Assembly (NCBI GenBank): GCA_018340375.1
Contig: JAFFJZ010000046.1
Coordinates: forward strand, 682,001 to 746,000
Reading direction: 5' to 3'
DNA: 64,000 bases
Source of the DNA: Gonatopus flavifemur
Lineage: Eukaryota; Arthropoda; Insecta; Hymenoptera; Dryinidae
Positions 47,380-57,834 of the stretch are shown here, in pieces. How positions within the stretch are numbered: the stretch's first letter is position 1; every line of letters begins with the position of its first letter. The notes beneath the pieces are model-generated. The model had not been told where the DNA came from, did not search any database, and worked only from the letters and a program-made list of their open reading frames with translations. Made by a program: the position numbers and the translations under genes.

Positions 47380-48060
47380 TTTGTGATCGTTTCTGGGGGC
47401 CGAAAAATCTTTTCGTTCCCAAAATGGAAATTTCCCACACCAAAATGTTCCTCGGAAATCAAGGAGGGAATTTGGGTTCGTGTCCGTCTGGATTCTGTCT
47501 GTCTGTCTGTCGGTACGTACGTACGAACTCCGGTTCTATTCATCTGATCATCATGGAATTTTCACCAGAAGGGAATGCGAGGTCAGTAATGTTCCCATTT
47601 GAGATCCAACCTGATTCTCACAGAAGAATGGGAGGAGCTCAGGAAAATGTTTCCAAAATCGTGATTCTGCGATCATACATATTTTTCCTCCCTATTATCC
47701 GATTTTGATGGAACTGATACCGTGTTCTAGTCATGATCCCATAGTGACTCCGTATGATTTCCATCCCAGTCGATTGAAAACTGTGGACATTTTTTCTTTG
47801 CGATTTGCATGTTTCGGGGATATTTTGGAAGCATGCCTAGTCCATGTTGGTATCATCCACATGCCATGGGACTCGGTGTATGATCAATCCACGGGGTGTT
47901 AGCTGAGTGGTGTCAATTTCAAGCAAATCGGGATTGAGGAAAGAAAATGGTAAACACTGAGCTCCTAGAGAAAATTTGAAATTCCCGTAGGTCCGATCTC
48001 ATGTGGATATCTTCCTTTCCTACCATCCAATCGTCATGAAATTTCTACCATAATCCCAGG
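47380..48060. repeat. Degenerate dispersed repeat with GTCTGTCTGTCTGT core
   Basis: After a GTCTGTCTGTCTGT run (about 47496) come phrases of the type ATCATGGAATTTTCACC and GATGGAACTGATACC. These resemble the sequence at 780-850, 5420-5510 and 48770-49575 (inverted). They look like old copies of one non-coding repeat family. Confidence 0.45.
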
Positions 48061-48149
48061 CAGTGTCGATGGTGACCTCATATAGGTTTTCAACTGATGC
48101 GTACAGAAAAACGAAGAACCAAGAGAAAACATGTCTTCAAAATTTGTGG

Positions 48150-48345
48150 TTTTGTGGCGAAGTGAGTTTGTGGAATGTGGAAGAAGAGTCTCCAGCAACC
48201 TACCCTCCCAAGAGTCCCATCTACCTCGATATCGTCTTTCCATGCCTTTATTGTCTTGTTGGAATCTTCCTCCCTGTTCACCACTATGATCCCTCAGGTT
48301 TCCTGGGAAATATTCTATGTGCGAATCCGGAAAATGTAATTTCAA
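48150..48345 (-). pseudogene. C-terminal fragment of the ERRYQGRWD gene family
   Basis: A minus-strand frame reads HIEYFPGNLRDHSGEQGGRF then ERRYRGRWD. This is the same block as in the plus-strand gene at about 46810-46920, but in opposite orientation. Upstream on its own strand it joins directly to a partial unit of the satellite array at 48350-48715. Only this block and a decayed tail remain. Confidence 0.65.
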
Positions 48346-48349
48346 ATCA

Positions 48350-48715
48350 CATGGTTGTGGTGATATTCCAGTTCCAGTGAATTCCTTCAATTCAACCTTG
48401 AAGTGACCTCCACCTCGACCTGATGAGACCGAATGGACTCTGTGTTGGTGTTCAGTGACCGCAACAACATATAGTTATGGTGATATCTCTATTCCAGCGG
48501 ATTTCTCCGATTTGAACTTGAAATGACCATGACCTTGACCTGAAAAGATCAGACGGACCCCAGATTCGTGTTCAGCGACTCTAAGAACATACAGGTCATG
48601 TTGATGTCTTTGCTTCAGCGAATTTATCCAATTTCACCTCGAAATGACCTGATGGGACTCAATGGATCCCAGATTCGTGTTCAGCGATCCCAAACACATA
48701 TTGATGGTAGTCAAG
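48350..48715 (-). repeat. Satellite array, reverse orientation, about three copies
   Basis: The units match the inverse of the array at 44340-44875 (GTGTTCAGCGA, TGACCTTGACCTGA, GATATCTCTATTCCAG and variants). They adjoin the inverted gene fragment at 48150-48345. Confidence 0.85.
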
Positions 48716-48769
48716 TCCGTCAGAGTTAACACTTTTTTTTTGGGGCTGTGAAATTAACCAAATCATCGA

Positions 48770-49575
48770 TTTCGAACAAACAAAATTCCGATCACTTTTC
48801 AACTGGTTCGACTGGAACTTATATACGACCATCATATGTTCATCGCTGATACATGGTATGAATTTCTCTAGGATCGCATGAATAGAAGATGAGATATGCG
48901 CTTTCGCAAAATAAACCTACAGAACAGTAGCGTGGTGAGAAAATTTCTATCCTCTTTCAATTCGCGTGAAAACAAGGATAAGAGGCGGGAAAATCCCGCC
49001 TCTTATCCTTTGTTTCGTGTCAGTTGAAGAAAGACAGACAAGCTCTCACCCCCCCCCCGCTGCTACGGAATGAACAAAAACACGTCGCCACATCGATCCA
49101 GCCTATCTCAGATCCTCCGAACCGATTTACCTCAAATTCATTTGGAACATTCATCTCTCCGGTAGTCACATCTGAGCGAAGTGACATGATATTCTGATCA
49201 TTACAACATAACGAAGGCATACTCTCAAAATGATCTCCCAAAATATCGAATACGGAAGTAAAACTTTTTCCTTCTCCCTATGAATCCAATTGAACTCATA
49301 TGGAACCACCATTAGATCATCGCTGAAACATGCTATAAGTTTCATAGGGAGCGGGAGAGCAGGAGATGAGATACGCGTGTTCGCAAAAATCGCAACTATG
49401 ATCACATTCGTCGTTCTCCATTCAATCGCTCTGGATCGATTGTGGTGAAATTCATATGGGATCACCTTCCCCTCAATCTTCAACTGCGGTATAAATTCCA
49501 TGACAATCGGATACGTAGAACGGGACATACTCGCGTTCGCAATTTGTTTACAGGCGGACAGATAGACCGATAGAC
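48770..49575. repeat. Degenerate tandem repeat, unit roughly 180 bp
   Basis: Four or so diverged units share GGAACTCATATGG, ATCATCGCTGA(A/T)ACATG and GATGAGATACGCG with a following TTCGCAAAA. The last unit ends at a GACAGATAGACCGATAGACG run (about 49557). No protein is predicted. Confidence 0.6.
48975..49010. repeat. Short perfect hairpin
   Basis: AGGATAAGAGGCGGGA is followed, after a short loop, by its exact inverse TCCCGCCTCTTATCCT. It is GC-rich in AT-rich DNA; the role is unknown. Confidence 0.75.
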
Positions 49576-49983
49576 GAACAGACAAAGATACAAAACCAAA
49601 ATTCTTCTCCGAACTCCGAGATACATTTTGGCTTTGAGTATTTTCAATTTAGAGACAAGAAAATTTTCGGTCCCTTGGAACGACACAAAGTTCCCCTCTA
49701 ACGGGAAAGAGAAGTGTATTCCAAATACACTGGAACCTCGATACTGCGAACCTCGTAATAACGTATCCATCCCTTCCCCTAATATTCTGAACTAATAGAT
49801 ATAGTTACATGATCATAGGAGGGGATGAGAGTGTCAGGGTCGGCGCATGCTATGCGATGCAATGTTCATATCATCAGTGCCTCAACAAACGCAGTTGATG
49901 TATGTTGGTTTTTGTTTTGATGAACAATGATAATAACAATAGAGAATAATCTGAAACGATAACGTCTTTCATTTTATGGGGAA

Positions 49984-50304
49984 ATGAATATTCTACAAGA
50001 ATTAAAAAATGGAAAATCTAAAAGTGACATGTTGAAAGAGAAAGGTATCAGTTCCACATTATTGGAATCGATAATCCAGCGAGAAGCAGAGATAGTTATG
50101 TTGGCGAATGACAAGGAATATAGAAATGAAAAATCAAAACGTACACATAACGACCAAACCCTTGAAGAGGCATTATTCTTATGTTTTTCACAAAAAAGAG
50201 AACTTGGGGAACCTATAAGTGGACCTATATTACAGGAAAAAGCGATCAAATTGAATCAAATGTTGGAAGGTCCCTCTGATTCCAAGGTGAACTCAATGTT
50301 TTGA
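49984..50304 (+). pseudogene. pogo/Tigger transposase, N-terminal DNA-binding part
   Basis: The frame MNILQELKNGKSKSDMLKEK has the PSQ/CENP-B-N helix-turn-helix pattern, followed by the second domain, HTH_Tnp_Tc5-like (KRELGEPISGPILQEKAIKL). It should continue with SNGWLEKFKERHG, which is found only at 57870. The frame instead runs out at 50304, just before the hAT-like insertion. An intron is an alternative for the small remaining gap, since AAG/GTGAAC near 50286 could be a donor, but I found no in-phase acceptor. Confidence 0.75.
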
Positions 50305-50953
50305 ATTTTTTAATTTCATTCAATGATTTGTATATTAGGGTGGAGTGAAGAACAAAAGAGTCTCTGAATCGAATCGTAATAGTGCGGAAAAGTTGCTACT
50401 CTTCGAGACAAACTCAGGAAAAAAAAAATTTTGGAATCGGATGAGATCTTCAACTCGCGCGTTCCGTTTAAAGTTTTTGAATTTCATCGAGAATTCAAGG
50501 ATATTTCAAAATATTCCGGGTTGCTTAATTATTGTCCGATCGAGCTAATTTTTGGTTTGTCGCATTATGTTGAGATTTTTAATGGAAAAAAAACATATCC
50601 CCCTCCTCCCTTCACGGGGAGGGGGTAACACAGAAAGCCTGCACGGGGTCATAAAGCACGTTTTCTTCTCAAATCACCCTAAATAGGTGTCGACGCCTCA
50701 CAGTTACATCGAAACAATTTCCGATGTATTATAGAATATCCTTATCGCTTCAATTATTATATGAACTGAAATTGCTTATGGGGTATAAACTCAATGGCTG
50801 GCATTCCTTACTTGTCTTTGCTGATTATCCAGTAGCACAGTAGAGTTGTATCGTCGCAGCGTTATTGCAGACTGAGTGTCTTATAGAAAATCCACACGCA
50901 CTTGTGTGCATCGCATATATTTCCACCTACACATTCTTGATTATCGGTTATCA

Positions 50954-53231
50954 ATGTCCCTGACACGTAAAGACACGGCGTGTCCTTTCTTCGGGGCCCC
51001 AAGACCATTGCCGCTTTCCTTCCTCCCAACATCTGCGGATGTCGTGAGAGCTTTTCACCAGGAAAGATATAGACTGTGCTCCGGGAAGAAAGTCAACTTT
51101 TCTTTAGTGGCTAGCAGTGTAGCCTCACAATTGGAAGCATTGTATTGCAAAGCTTCCATTCCTGTCGTTTCTCATGCCAGAATAATACAAAAAATAAGTC
51201 CTGCATGACAAATATTATGTTTTCAGAAAATCTTACAACAGGGAAAAAACACATGAAAAGTACAAGAACTTTATCCAAGAGTCATGTGAAACTTTATTCG
51301 ATATTTCTACATGTAAATGCCCTATGACATTTGAGTGCATTTGCAACAAATCTTTTAGTGCATGCATTTGCTCCAATCCTGTTGTCATTCAATGCAGGTG
51401 CCCTAAGGACAGAAAAATATTTGTAATAGAACTCAAGTTTCTGTATGCACAAAGGTATTTGACGGAGGGGAAAATTGGAGCCAAAGATTTGACAGAAACC
51501 AAAAGATTGACAAAACAAATGCAGAGGAAAGAACGTAGTAATCTTCTGCAGCACTCCTCTATAGAAATTGCTGCAGGTCCGTCTTCTTTTAGCACTATTC
51601 CTGAAACAGAAAATAAACAGTTTGAAGAAAGTGACAATGAACAGCACGATGCAACCTTTCAGTTCCCACGCTCAACGTCTTTTGTTTCTGAAAAAAAACA
51701 AATGCGTTTGTCATTGCCAGCAACTGGGGGGATATGTGATCGGTATGGGGTTTCTGACAGAGCAGCAGCAGCCATAGCTTTGAGCGTGCTGAAAGATGTG
51801 GGATTAGTCACTAATGAAAATTCATCTATGATTATTGATCGAAGCAAGATTAGACGTGAGAAAGAAAAATGCAGAGCTAGTTTAGTTGAAGCGCAGCTTA
51901 TTGAGCGACAAGCAGAGGGTCCTAAGTGTTTGTACTTTGACGGCAGATCAGATAACACACTGTACTTGAAAGAAAGAAACGGTAAACGCTACCAAACAGA
52001 GAAAAAAGAAGAACATATTTCTGTTATTGAGGAACCTGGCTCAAAATATGTTTGCCATATAGTACCAGATTCAAAGACCGGAAAGGATACAGCCCTCAGC
52101 ATTGTGAGGTACTTCGAAGACAATGCTATAGATACATCTGGTATTGCAGTTATCGGTTGCGATGGTACAGCAACAAATACTGGCTGGAAAAATGGAGCCA
52201 TTAAACATATTGAGATGAAATTACAAAAACCCTTACAATGGGTTATCTGCCTCATGCACTTTAACGAATCGCCTTTGCGGCATCTCATCGAAGATCTTGA
52301 TGGGGGAACAAGTGGTCCTCATTCATTCACAGGTGCTATCTGCAAACAACTTGCAGAATGTGAGTCGTTGCCTGTGGTTGATTTTCAGCCGATCAGCTGC
52401 GTTCTGCCAGAGATTGATTTCAAAATCCTCAGTGAAGATCAAAGATATTTACACGAGATTGCTCCCAGTATTGATTCAGGATCCTGTTCAACAGATCTAG
52501 CCAACCGTGACTCGGGACCAATAGCACGTGCTCGTTGGTTGACCACTGCTAACAGAATTCTTAGGCTATATATTTCCACTGCAAGCCCGTCAGAAACCCT
52601 GCAGCTTATAGTGACATACATATTACACATATACGCACCACTGTGGTTCCAAATTAGAACAAAATCTTCTATTCTTGAAGGACCAAAACACATTTTTGAT
52701 TGTATCAAAAGATGTCGAAAGTTACCTCCTAAAGTAAGGAATATTGTACATAAAGTCATTCAGACAAACGGCTTCTTCGCCCATCCAGAAAATGTTCTGC
52801 TGTCTATGGTAATGGATAACGATGGGCGCATTAGGGAACTAGGTCTGAGGCGAGTCCTCGGAACAAAAGAAAAACCTGTGACAAAAAAAGCTTTTGTAAG
52901 GACTTTGAAAGTACCTGAATTCAATTTTGAAGCGCAAGAGTACTTTGACATCATCAATTGGTCTAAGGTTACACTTACCTGTCCCCCACTCTTGTCTTCT
53001 CTTTCCACACAGCAAATTCCGATGCTAATTGAGGAGAAACAGAAACCAACACTAGAAATAGACCTGAAAAAAGTCCCTTGTCACACTCAGGCAGTAGAAC
53101 GGTGTGTAAAACTGGTAACAAGAGCCAGTAAAGAAGTATATGGACACGACAGGAGAGATGGCTACATTCGAGCAACTCTTAACTCTCAAGCAGAAATGCC
53201 ACAATTCGAAACACAATCTGACTTCAAATAG
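50954..53231 (+). CDS. hAT-like transposase, 635-aa main ORF plus upstream exon
   Basis: The 51324-53231 ORF has hAT-like landmarks: FDGRSDNT (205-212), a candidate first Asp; GCDGTATNTGW (278-288), a candidate second Asp; CLMHFNE (309-315), recalling the hAT C-x2-H…LN motif; ARW (403-405), recalling the TRW motif; and VPCHTQAVERCVKL (about 583-596), whose ER matches the C-terminal SxxxER with the last catalytic Glu. The C-terminal FSxAG signature is absent, so it is divergent. The frame is open upstream to a TTTTCAG acceptor near 51225. A preceding block starting MSLTRKDTACPFFGAPRPLP (50954 to about 51190) is probably exon 1 with a short intron, but its donor is unclear. No stop lies in the main ORF. 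Start and splicing are inferred. Confidence 0.7.
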
Positions 53232-53389
53232 AGTCCATGCCCACATTTGGTTGGTTGGTTGGGTAGGGCGCGGGTGGAACTCGCGGTGCAGCCACCTTCT
53301 CGTGGTGAGTTCTGAGTCGTGACAAGTGTGACGGGCGAAGAGCTGCATATATTGCATACTGTAATAAAACATGGATATAACCCCTCCCC

Positions 53390-53559
53390 CAGGCGCGAAT
53401 TCAAAGGGGGGCGGTAGGGGCAATTACCCCACCCAAGCCAACCAAATATGTTCCGGCATTGAGGAGTTTTTGTATTCCTACGATCTTTATTTCTTTTAAA
53501 GTTCAAATAAGTACTTTTCGCCCCCCCCCCCCCAAGACAGATCTCTGGATTCGCCCCTG
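53390..53559. mobile_element. hAT-type MITE, 170 bp
   Basis: The ends CAGGCGCGAATTCA and the inverse of CAGGGGCGAATCCAG are flanked by the 8-bp duplication CCCTCCCC (53382-53389 and 53560-53567). It contains a C-tract of 14. Its ends resemble those of the MITE at 3596-3750. Confidence 0.75.
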
Positions 53560-54015
53560 CCCTCCCCTCCTTTCTACCCCCTTTGCCGTTATTTGGGAGG
53601 GGGATTCAATTGAAGTAATGATATTATTCTATACAGTGGGAATTATTGCGATACAACGGGACGGTGTCGACAGAGTTATTTAGGGCGATTTGAGGGAAAA
53701 ATGGACCTTCTGATTCGCTTCAAGCTTTATCAAGGAGGGGAGGGGGTATATTTTTCTCCAATAAAAACCTCAATATAATACCACAAACCAAAAATCAGCT
53801 TGATCGGACAATAATCGAGCGAACTCGAATATTTTGAAATATCCTTGAATTTTCGATGAAATTCAAAAACTTTAAACGAAATGCGCGAGTGGAAGATCTC
53901 ATCCGATTTCAAAATTTTTTTTTTCCTGAGTTCGTCTTGAAGAGTAGCAACTTTTCCGCACTATTACGATTCGATTCAGAGACTTTTTTGTTTCTCACTC
54001 CACCCTATTGTATAT

Positions 54016-54567
54016 TGATTCAATTCGATTCATTGAGAACATATATGAGTGCATAACGCGAATGAGAGTTCATATTTATCAAAAATACATGTTGACAACA
54101 TTATGACATTTTGAGGTCAGAATTTTCATAAATTCTTCATAAAGATAAAATATCGATACAAAACTTTTGATCTGCTCCTGAAATACAGTCATCAATCACA
54201 CGTGTTTGTGTTTGTATAAATATATGAACTTCCGATCCATCCATAATCGAATCCATCCCCACATAACGCAAACATCGTAGGTCAATTTTAGATTGATTTT
54301 TTGTTCATATACATTCAATGAAGGTTTATTGAACGTCTGAATGTCTGCACTTCTAATTTACGTTCATTGAAAATCCTTTAGAACTTCATGTTCCCTCAGG
54401 GCATTGTAAAGAATTTGTAACTTTGAACTTAGTATTTCATAAAAATTGGAAAAACAACCTCGTTTGAAATGTGATTTTTCCACAAGCCTGGAAAAGAAAA
54501 AGCTGTGGAAATGGAGTATTGCATCACAAAATTAAAAATCACGTCTAACAATGCATGAGAATACCAT
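54016..54567. other. Non-coding stretch inside the split Tigger
   Basis: No gene or clear repeat. A few words (ACATTCAATGAAGGTTTATTGAACG) are weakly palindromic. It may be original Tigger or older inserted sequence. Confidence 0.3.
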
Positions 54568-55219
54568 CCTGCTAAAAATTTCCCATAGAAAACGATAGAA
54601 TTCGACAGTATTTTAGTCTCTTTTCCATCGTTTTGTATAGGGTGTATCGTGATATCAGATTGAGCCGATGAAGGAATTTGTCTCAATGGGGTTCTATAGT
54701 GATGAAACGATACAATGCGAATGGGTTTTCATCGGATTTTCATGGGGTTTATCGTTTCTTTCCGGTTATGCACTATAATTAGTCCTCAACTTCTTCAGTT
54801 CTATATGGTTCAATCGGAAGTTCCCCATACATTTGATACTATTTCTTGCTTATACGAGTTCTATTGTAATGTATGGGGAAGTCACGAAAGGATACCTATA
54901 GTTATTCATCGTGGAATTCCTTTGAATAATCACCTTGTTTTCACCAGAAAATTAAATTCAAGAACTGTATCGGTATTCATCGTGTTTTCGCGATACACAT
55001 CATGTCAATAACTTGAAATATGATTTTTATAATTTTGTATGGGAGAACACACGAGAGGGTGCCTATAGTTGTCTATCGTGGAATCCTGTTACATGATTAC
55101 CTAGTTTTCACCAGAAAATCAATTGTGAGGAACGTATCGGTATTTATTGTAGTTTCACGATACACATTATGTCGATAACATCGTACATGATTTTTATCAT
55201 TTTGTATGGGGGAACACAC

Positions 55220-55421
55220 TAGGGATGCACACGATATATCGTCGGAACGATATTTTTAGTATATCCTGGTTTATTTTGTGTACAAGGCCCAGATGGTCCA
55301 TTATTCTGTTTCATTATGTGCAAAGCCGAAGATCCATGCGTTTAATAGTCCATTTGAACATGTAAGACTCGAGATAATCAATTATTCCTAAAATTTCGAC
55401 GATATATCATGTGCATCCCTA
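55220..55421. mobile_element. hAT-type MITE, 202 bp
   Basis: The ends TAGGGATGCACACGATATAT and the inverse of TAGGGATGCACATGATATAT are flanked by the perfect 8-bp duplication GAACACAC (55212-55219 and 55422-55429). Confidence 0.9.
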
Positions 55422-55876
55422 GAACACACGAAAGGGGACCTATAGTTGTCTATCGTGAAATTCTGTTACATAATTGCCGTTTTTCACCAGGAAACCAATC
55501 CCGAGGAACGGATCAGTATTTACCCAGACAGCACAGAAAGTCCTCTACACGTTTCGGAAACGTACTTTTGGTCCTGCGTGTTTTGGTCCTCATGAAGTAG
55601 GTTTTTCCAACGTTTACTGTACTTTGCCTCTTGATTTCCCTGAACACGTTCTGAGCACGTTCTTGTCATCTAGCACAGGACGTTTTCGCTATGTCTTCTA
55701 AACGTACTCTCATAAAAACTAACCTTCACAAACATGAAGTTCCACGGTGGACTTTGATGGAACTAAACGGGACATTTGCATGTCCCTGGGACTTGCAATC
55801 ATCCTTAGACGTTATTTGCACGTCTTCTGTGAAATCAAGCACGTCTTCTGAACGTTGAGAAAACCTCGTGGTGCTG

Positions 55877-56934
55877 CACGGAGAAAACTGGAATAGTCAC
55901 GTTCACCATTATCGTTTAGTAAGACCTTGTTTCGCTGAAAGCACTAAGCAATCATCTTATTCTACTGAATATAATTCAGTAAAGATTCGTGATTTCAACA
56001 AAATGGTACAGTAGTTCATGTATGATCAATATTACGGATGGTATAGTTAGTTTGACTGACTCAATTGCCTTTACTACGCTGTTTAGTGATAATAACTATT
56101 TTATTCGCGCTCGAGCGGAGTGAACCGAAACGAGTCGAACATAACTGAATATACGAACTCTCCTCGCTTACCGACACTGTTTTGTTTATAAACGATTATT
56201 TTTCTCATGAATGTGTTGATGGCAGGAAAGGAGTTGATGACAACTCGTATATGGAATATGCCTATCATGATTCTCATCTTAATAATCAACACTTCACAAA
56301 ATCAATTTATTCAGAAAATCCAAAATTGTTTCAACAGTATCCTCTAATCATAAGTTCTCCAAACACTTATAAGAGATACGCAAAGCTAGCAAAATTATAT
56401 GTTCAGTTTAGCTCAAGTGGTATACGCGTTAGGTGTGGGTAGGTAGGTAGGTAGGATGTTGAGGTTCGATTCCCGCTTTCAGCACCCTGAATGTGATGTG
56501 CAATCGATGTTCGATGCTACAACTTCACGCTCAACTAAACAGTAATCAATGTCAAGCAATCAAAATTTTTGCTGCTTTGGGAAATTATTTCTAAAGACAA
56601 CATTAACAACCTTCATAATATAACAGAAACTTTTTTATTGTTGAATCGAATTCATATTGTTGTTTAGTGAAAATTATCATGCCCATTCCGCGGAATAGAT
56701 GATTTGTGTGGTGGAATCAATTATGCAACGATTCACTGTTTGGTACGAATAACAATGCTTGGGTAATCGAATGAAATACAAGTCTAGTAAAATTAATTTG
56801 ACTTGTTATGGTGACACGAACTGTATGTGCATTCGGTTTCTAATACTAAACATTTGGTCTGTGCATATTTTACTAAATCGTTGAGTACGAGATACCATTC
56901 GTTTGATTGATATCACTATTCAGTTCTCTCCGTG
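55877..56934. mobile_element. 1058-bp CACGG element with TG duplication
   Basis: The left end CACGGAGAAAACTGGAATAG and the inverted right end CACGGAGAGAACTGAATAGT are flanked by TG (55875-55876 and 56935-56936). Short words TTTAGTAA and ACTAAA recur near both ends. The first eight bases match the 9.5-kb element at 11437-20929. It encodes no transposase and contains a tRNA-like module at 56409-56473. Confidence 0.82.
56409..56473 (+). other. tRNA-like A-box/B-box module
   Basis: An A-box-like TAGCTCAAGTGG (56409-56420) and B-box-like GGTTCGATTCC (56463-56473) are separated by 42 bp containing GGTAGGTAGGTAGGTAGG. The arrangement matches the module at 16794-16857. The long spacer would give a large variable arm; no full cloverleaf with acceptor stem was found. 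Confidence 0.55.
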
Positions 56935-57834
56935 TGTATGGGTATCATACTTCCACGATACATATCATGTCAATAATTTCGAACATGATTTTGATCATTC
57001 AAATAGTGTGTTCACCTCTGGGGAAAAGTGTAAATTTGAACTCGTGCGAGAAATTCAACTTCACACTTGTCCAAAAATACGTGCTTTCCTCCCCTTGCTT
57101 GACAATATACTACTGTGGATTTATGAGTACATTTGGCACTTTTCTACACAAACATTTCCTCTAGTAGATTTTCAAACAAAGTTTGGAGAAAATTACACCT
57201 CCTTGGTTCCTCAACCGAAACTTCGATTTTCTTGTTCTTGTGTAAGAAGAAACTAGCAATTTTGGTGCGAATCCATGGAAAATTCCCCACGGTCATTCAC
57301 ATTCAGATCGTGAATGATCTACACAACTACGGAAATTCCAGATTCAGAAATCACTTAGCAAGTAATAGGAAAAAATCTCTACTAATTTTTCAGTAGCAAC
57401 TGTTATCGTGAAACTACGATAGAACCCTATAAACAGGGGTATAATTCTTCTATCGTGAATGACCTATGGAACAACGGGAATTCCAGTTTCAGAAACCACA
57501 TACAAAACGATAAAAACATTCCTTTATAAGATGGGGAAGTTTTAGTACCGACTGCTATCGTAAAAATACGATACAACCCCGTAAACGGCCATACAGTTTT
57601 TTTCGTGAATTACCTATGGAATATGGGGAGTTCCAGTTTCAGAAACCATATACAAGACGATAGAAGAATTTTTCTATCGGATTCTATGGGAAATTTTTAG
57701 CAGGGATTGAAACGGCTAAGTTTTAACTGTTGTATTCTGTTGTTGAGCTTACAGCGATTCCAAAATGTCATACTAAATTTTGTTTGTATTGCTTTAAATA
57801 TCTCTGTCTGTATAGTTTTTGATTTTTGGGAATC

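Larger units (their letters stand above)
50336..54007 (+). mobile_element. Divergent hAT-like transposon, 3672 bp
   Basis: The ends TAGGGTGGAGTGA and its inverse are flanked by a perfect 8-bp duplication TTGTATAT (50328-50335 and 54008-54015). The inverted repeats continue for about 290 bp on each side (to about 50630 and from about 53715) with roughly 90% identity by eye. One large plus-strand gene fills the middle. An 8-bp duplication with TAGGG ends is typical of the hAT superfamily, and the protein fits. A MITE (53390-53559) lies in its 3' part. Confidence 0.85.
55523..56942. mobile_element. CCCAKACAGCAC element split by a CACGG element
   Basis: The left end CCCAGACAGCAC and the inverted right end CCCATACAGCAC are flanked by TA (55521-55522 and 56943-56944). 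Removing it joins the third satellite unit exactly as in units one and two, which confirms both borders. Its own length is about 360 bp; the rest is the nested 55877-56934 element. Words like ACGTTTCGGAAACGT recur inside; a related fragment lies at 575-680. Confidence 0.8.
54568..57704. mobile_element. Non-autonomous element with CCTGCTAAAAATTTCCC ends and two satellite-like cores
   Basis: Both ends read CCTGCTAAAAATTTCCCATA inward. The left half (about 54880-57010) has three tandem units of about 175 bp (CTATCGTGGAATTCC, TTTTCACCAGAAAA, ACGATACACAT). The right half (57290-57690) has three units of about 155 bp (CGTGAATGACCTATGGAAC, TTCCAGTTTCAGAAACC). Three other elements sit inside: 55220-55421, 55523-56942 and, within that, 55877-56934. 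No protein is coded and no exact target duplication is visible. Confidence 0.65.
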
